From the NCBI GenBank assembly GCA_963777725.1, contig CAVZRR010000020.1, forward strand, positions 62,001 to 126,000: DNA of 64,000 nucleotides. Direction: 5' to 3'. How positions within the stretch are numbered: position 1 is the stretch's first letter; every line of letters begins with the position of its first letter. Source of the stretch: RPQJ01 sp963777725 (GTDB taxonomy: Bacteria; Pseudomonadota; Gammaproteobacteria; Steroidobacterales; Steroidobacteraceae). The position numbers and the translations under genes were made by a program. Below the pieces are notes generated by a model. The model had not been told where the DNA came from and ran no database searches. It worked only from the letters and a program-made list of their open reading frames with translations. Positions 61,385 to 64,000 of the stretch are shown here, in pieces.

Positions 61385-62593
61385 ATGACGGTGCCTGCAA
61401 ACCGGTTCGCGTTCGTGCTGCACCCGCTGACCGTCGACTACCTTGCGAACCACCCGCGGTACGCGTGGACGCGCCACCTGCCGCGCAGGCTCGTCGAGGC
61501 TGCCGCGGCCCACATGCCGGCGCGGTATGTCGGCACGGTGACGGGCGGGCGTTCGCCGGCCACGGGCCGACCGGTGGACGGGCTCATCTATGCGCTCGGC
61601 ATGACGCCGCGCCAGATGCTCACGCGGCCGCCGGAATTCACCTACCGCCGCATCAACGGGGCCGTGCAGGACGCCGCCGACCGCGGCGCGAAGATCGCCG
61701 GACTCGGCGCCTTCACCAAGGTCGTCGGCGATGCGGGCGTCACGATCGCGCAGCGCGCGCCGATTCCGGTGACCACCGGCAACAGCCTGACCATCGCGGC
61801 CACGCTCGAGACGGCCAAGCTCACCGCGCGGCGCATGGGCTGGGCCGACCTCGCGCGCGGCAAGGCGATGGTCGTGGGTGCCACCGGCGCGATCGGCTCG
61901 GTGTGCTCGCGGCTGCTCGCCGCCGCCGTCAAGGACGTCGTGCTCGTGTCGATCGAGCCGCCCCGGCTCGAAGCGCTGCGGCGGACGATTCTCGAGGAGA
62001 CGCCGGATGCGACCGTCGCTACCGACGTCAGCACCGTGCCCTGGGCCGGGCAATGCGACCTGATCGTCACCGCGACCTCGGCGTTCGGGCAGCGCGTGCT
62101 CGATGTGAGCCAGTGCAAGCCCGGCGCCGTGATCCTCGACGTGGCGCTGCCGCCGGACATTTCTGCAGAGGAGGCTGAGCTGCGGCCCGACGTGCTGGTC
62201 GTCGAGAGCGGCGAAGTGCTGATTCCGGGGCCGGTGAATTTCAGCTTCAACATCGGGTTGCCGCAGGGCGTCGCCTACGCTTGCCTCGCCGAGGCCGCGC
62301 TGCTGGCGATGGAAGAGCGCTTCGAGTGCTTCACGCTCGGCCGCGACGTGCACCCGGACCGCGTCAAGGAGATCTACCGGCTGTTCCGCAAGCACGAATT
62401 CCAGATCGCGCCGCTGCGCACGTTCGGCCACCTGCTCACCGACGAGCTCGTCGCGGAGAAACGGGCCCGCGCCGACGAGCTGATGCGAGACTCGGCGCTG
62501 CTCGCGCGCGTCAAGGCCGAGGCCGGCGAGAAGATGGCCCGGATCGCGCCACGCGCCAAGGGTGTCGCTGGCATCACGACCCTCAAGGCGTAG
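61385..62593 (+). CDS. NAD(P)-dependent reductase resembling cyanobacterial acyl-ACP reductase
   Basis: A 402-residue protein. A Rossmann motif VVGATGAIGS is at 163-172, preceded by GLGAFTKVVGDAG and TTGNSLTIAATLETAKL, which recall the segments GLGGFSSI and TTGNTHTAY of cyanobacterial acyl-ACP reductase (AAR). The stretch GVAYACLAEAALLAMEERFE has Cys300 where AAR carries its acyl-binding cysteine (FACFAEAILLEFE). AAR reduces fatty acyl-ACP to the aldehyde. I infer an acyl-thioester reductase here; a shikimate-dehydrogenase-like activity is the alternative. GGGGGGAGA precedes the ATG. Confidence 0.7.
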   Translation: MTVPANRFAFVLHPLTVDYLANHPRYAWTRHLPRRLVEAAAAHMPARYVGTVTGGRSPATGRPVDGLIYALGMTPRQMLTRPPEFTYRRINGAVQDAADRGAKIAGLGAFTKVVGDAGVTIAQRAPIPVTTGNSLTIAATLETAKLTARRMGWADLARGKAMVVGATGAIGSVCSRLLAAAVKDVVLVSIEPPRLEALRRTILEETPDATVATDVSTVPWAGQCDLIVTATSAFGQRVLDVSQCKPGAVILDVALPPDISAEEAELRPDVLVVESGEVLIPGPVNFSFNIGLPQGVAYACLAEAALLAMEERFECFTLGRDVHPDRVKEIYRLFRKHEFQIAPLRTFGHLLTDELVAEKRARADELMRDSALLARVKAEAGEKMARIAPRAKGVAGITTLKA

Positions 62594-62693
62594 CGCTCGT
62601 CGCGCTCGATGCGGCTTTCTGGAATCCACCAGCCGTTTTCCTGCGATGATGTGCGCGACGTTTCAACCCACTGCCACAGGATCGGTACCCGCC

Positions 62694-63206
62694 ATGCGGT
62701 CACTCGTGCTTCTGGTCGTTGCGCTCCTTGCGGGTTGCGCGCAGATCCCCGACGGCGTGCAGGCCGTCGAGGGCTTCGATACCCAGCGCTATCTCGGCAA
62801 GTGGTACGAAATCGCCCGACTGGACCATCGCTTCGAACGCGGCCTGACGAACATCACGGCGGTCTACACCGCGCGTGAAGACGGCTCGATCGGCGTGCTC
62901 AACCGGGGCTTCGACCCGGAGAAGGGCGAGTGGCGGCAGGCCGAAGGCCGCGCGAAGCTGGCCGGTGAGCCAGGCACCGGCATGCTCAAGGTGTCTTTCT
63001 TCGGCCCGTTCTACGGCGGCTACAACGTCGTCGAGCTCGACCCGGACTACCAGCTCTCGCTGGTGTCCGGGCCGAACCGCTCCTACCTGTGGATCCTCGC
63101 GCGCCAGCCGGATCCGCCGCGCGACGCGGTGGAGCGCGTCGTGAAGCGGGCGGCCGAACTGGGCTTCGACACTTCGGCGCTGATCTTCGTCACGCACGAT
63201 CGATGA
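62694..63206 (+). CDS. blc: bacterial lipocalin (outer-membrane lipoprotein)
   Basis: A 170-residue protein with a lipoprotein signal (LVVALLAGCAQIP, Cys15) and the lipocalin signatures FDTQRYLGKWYEIARLDHRF, VLNRGFDPEKGEW, and a distal YLWILARQP. Blc binds fatty acids and lysophospholipids at the outer membrane. Context near acyl-modifying genes fits. The TGA overlaps the rhomboid gene ATG. Confidence 0.93.
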   Translation: MRSLVLLVVALLAGCAQIPDGVQAVEGFDTQRYLGKWYEIARLDHRFERGLTNITAVYTAREDGSIGVLNRGFDPEKGEWRQAEGRAKLAGEPGTGMLKVSFFGPFYGGYNVVELDPDYQLSLVSGPNRSYLWILARQPDPPRDAVERVVKRAAELGFDTSALIFVTHDR

Positions 63207-63796
63207 GCGTCGCGCTCGTCATCTTCGTCGTCACGCTCGCCGCGAGCCTGGCCGGGCTGTACGCCAAGCCGCAGATCATCGAGCGGAGCCTGTTCCGGCC
63301 GTACTATTTCCTGCGTCGCAAGCAGTACGACACGATCGTCACCAGCGGCTTCGTGCACGCCGACCTGCCGCACCTGATCTTCAACATGGTGACGTTCTAC
63401 TTCTTCGCGTTCGCGCTCGAACGCCAGATCGGCCCGGCGCGGTTCGCGGCGCTGTACCTCCTCGGGCTCGTGGTCAGCGATCTCGGCACCTATTTCAAGC
63501 ACCGCAACGACCCGCAATACGCCTCGCTCGGTGCCTCGGGCGCGATCTCGGCGGTGCTGTTCGCGGCAATCGTCTATTTCCCGTGGATGAAGCTGTTCAT
63601 CATCCCGATCCCGGTGCCGATCCCGGCACCGCTGTTCGCGGTGGGCTACGTCGCCTACACGTGGTACTCGGCCCGCCAGGCGCGCGGCCGGATCAACCAC
63701 GACGCGCACCTCGGCGGCGCGCTGTTCGGCGTGCTGTTCGTGATGCTCACCGACCCGGCGGCGTTCGGGCAGCTGTTGCGCTGGGCCGGCGGCTGA
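63203..63796 (+). CDS. rhomboid family intramembrane serine protease
   Basis: A 197-residue protein with five to six hydrophobic helices. SGFVHADLPHLIFNMVTFYF is the rhomboid loop-helix region, Ser112 in LGASGAISAVLF is the catalytic serine and His169 in HDAHLGGALFGVLF its partner. It cuts transmembrane substrates within the bilayer. It is shorter than GlpG, having the six-helix core only. ATGA overlap with the lipocalin gene. Confidence 0.92.
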   Translation: MSVALVIFVVTLAASLAGLYAKPQIIERSLFRPYYFLRRKQYDTIVTSGFVHADLPHLIFNMVTFYFFAFALERQIGPARFAALYLLGLVVSDLGTYFKHRNDPQYASLGASGAISAVLFAAIVYFPWMKLFIIPIPVPIPAPLFAVGYVAYTWYSARQARGRINHDAHLGGALFGVLFVMLTDPAAFGQLLRWAGG

Positions 63797-63905
63797 ACGC
63801 ACCGATACTGCGAACCGCGTCGCAAGCAGTGGCGGATTTCGGGGCTGCGACCGGCCGCTTCTGGGTACACTCCGGGCTCGTCACATTCGGCAGGAGGGTG
63901 GATCC

Positions 63906-64000
63906 ATGCGCAATCGCTTCGTCATCTACGTCGTTTGTCTCGCGATGCTGAACCTCGGTTCGCCGCTCGTCGCGCAGGCCGAGCTGATCGGCACGCTGCA
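63906..64000 (+). CDS. exported protein, 5' end only
   Basis: The first 31 codons of a gene that runs off the edge. AGGAGGG lies 9 nt before the ATG. The start MRNRFVIYVVCLAMLNLGSP is a signal peptide with cleavage near VAQA, followed by ELIGTLQ. This start is reminiscent of the small PA2779 family, but 31 residues are too few to be sure. A TACACT before the ribosome site could be the -10 element. Confidence 0.7.
   Translation, partial: MRNRFVIYVVCLAMLNLGSPLVAQAELIGTL

Overview
The window is a contiguous piece of a high-GC (about two thirds G+C by eye) gammaproteobacterial chromosome. Supporting this are proteobacterial housekeeping and accessory families (HemG, UPF0149, DUF2058, DUF3149, YajD-like HNH, ecotin, Bfr/Bfd, NAD-malic enzyme, MsrA/MsrB, AhpC/AhpF), a phasin (suggesting polyhydroxyalkanoate granules), many ATGA/GTGA stop-start overlaps, and dense antisense open frames typical of high GC. 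I saw no rRNA, tRNA, CRISPR array, prophage or insertion sequence. The genus cannot be fixed from the sequence alone. No gene-free stretch exceeds about 200 bp.

Layout. 1-6.5 kb (minus): 3' part-truncated TolB-like membrane protein, phasin with terminator, DUF3149 micro-protein, frameshifted DUF808 protein, glycerophosphodiesterase and M28 peptidase. 6.5-8.9 kb: oxidative stress unit ahpC-ahpF with an OxyR-type site, bounded by two near-perfect long hairpins. 8.9-15.8 kb: tryptophanase-family lyase, small conserved proteins, msrA-msrB, di-haem cytochrome c peroxidase. 15.8-18.7 kb: cytochrome b561-like gene plus a QseBC/PmrAB-like two-component pair, with matching CTTAA-N6-CTTAA boxes before the peroxidase and before its own operon. 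18.7-39 kb: peptidases, LemA/DUF2207, ecotin, thioesterases, an atypical NRAMP transporter, hemG, an amidohydrolase, DUF2855, malic enzyme. 39-48.5 kb: small Cys protein, rhodanese, ECF sigma/anti-sigma unit, Fur-box-linked bfd-bfr, hybrid PAS/GAF kinase and OmpR regulator, diiron protein with a 40-residue membrane peptide. 48.5-54.1 kb (minus): a six-gene sulfur operon (molybdopterin oxidoreductase, four-cluster ferredoxin, NrfD, two YeeE/YedE halves, a rhodanese-fold protein lacking its cysteine) behind an AT-rich palindrome. 54.1-57.3 kb: 2-oxoacid:ferredoxin oxidoreductase KorAB with a rubrerythrin-like protein. 57.4-64 kb (plus): TPP decarboxylase, acyltransferase, unknown 426-residue protein, a reductase resembling cyanobacterial acyl-ACP reductase, lipocalin, rhomboid protease, and a truncated gene at the edge.

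Two features cut across the whole window. First, a family of dispersed repeats built on GGTGCCGGTG sits at or next to stop codons and in intergenic gaps; two copies are complete hairpins of 35 and 29 bp perfect stem whose inner arms differ but keep pairing. Second, five genes each carry one frameshift; four are repaired by removing a single G/C from a G or C run, which may mean sequencing or assembly error rather than real gene loss.
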